DNA from: Antedon mediterranea
Taxonomy: Eukaryota; Echinodermata; Crinoidea; Comatulida; Antedonidae
Length of the DNA stretch: 64,000 bases
Direction: 5' to 3'
NCBI RefSeq assembly: GCF_964355755.1
Contig: NC_092675.1
Location: 30,714,912 to 30,778,911, forward strand
Part shown: in pieces, positions 63,768-64,000 of the stretch
Layout of the letters: every line of letters starts with the position of its first letter
Position numbering within the stretch: the first letter of the stretch is position 1
Position numbers and translations under genes: made by a program
Notes under the pieces: generated by a model
Told to the model about the DNA's origin: nothing
Databases searched by the model: none
What the model saw: the letters and a program-made list of their open reading frames with translations, nothing else

Positions 63768-64000
63768 GTAAGATTTTATCCCTCTTTCAAAGTGTACTGT
63801 ATTCATGTTTAATTTACTAAAAAATATGAGGTCAATTTGGTGAAAGTTAGATGAATAGCAGCTTTTAAAGTTGTCATTCGTCTTGTTAGGAAGCCTAGCA
63901 ATCATGCCTTCACTTTCGTTCAAATTTACTTTTCAAAATTTGGAAAGCGGCCTCAATATTTTGTTACCATGAAACTTAAACTTACCTAAAATTTATTTTT

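Overview
This is a window of an animal nuclear genome: interrupted genes with GT-AG introns, AT-rich introns and intergenic DNA, many retrotransposon and DNA-transposon relics, and an unusual load of minisatellites. The gene families, the frequent TAGGCCTA-type words and the style of the interspersed repeats suggest a marine deuterostome, most likely an echinoderm. Nothing in the sequence fixes the species.

Layout. (1) About 1-38.6 kb, minus strand: most of a multi-PDZ scaffold gene, the MPDZ (MUPP1) orthologue. Twenty-six coding exons carry the start codon, an L27 domain and PDZ1-PDZ8. They sum to exactly 1418 codons in one continuous frame; the remaining PDZ domains must lie left of position 1. 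Its introns hold a 5'-truncated non-LTR retrotransposon, several short non-LTR relics, a Helitron-like element, a hAT-like element, TIR elements and most of the tandem arrays. (2) 38.6-41.2 kb: SINE-rich intergenic DNA with a tRNA-shaped SINE head. (3) 41.2-42.2 kb, minus: a small three-exon gene of unknown family for a single-pass membrane protein of about 186 aa. (4) 43.3-52.0 kb, plus: a three-repeat gelsolin/severin-type actin-binding protein of 366 aa. Its first coding intron is occupied by a 2.3 kb palindromic element with six nuclear-receptor-type DR1 motifs. (5) 52.9-59.8 kb, plus: S-methyl-5'-thioadenosine phosphorylase (MTAP), seven exons, 280 aa. (6) 62.0 kb to the right edge, plus: the first exons of an MFSD1-like transporter.

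The genes have no evident common pathway: MPDZ scaffolds apical junctions, the gelsolin-like protein severs or caps actin, MTAP salvages methylthioadenosine and MFSD1-like proteins are membrane transporters. The window is not an operon or a defence island.

The most interesting points are an 18-nt in-frame microexon that would rewrite the peptide-binding loop of PDZ6, an alternative terminal exon in the gelsolin gene, the DR1-bearing giant palindrome, a mariner-like MITE family with at least seven copies, and several datable nested insertions. No CRISPR array, bacterial operon or intact autonomous transposon was found. All exon boundaries were read by eye from reading frame, homology and splice consensus; no alignment or RNA evidence was available.
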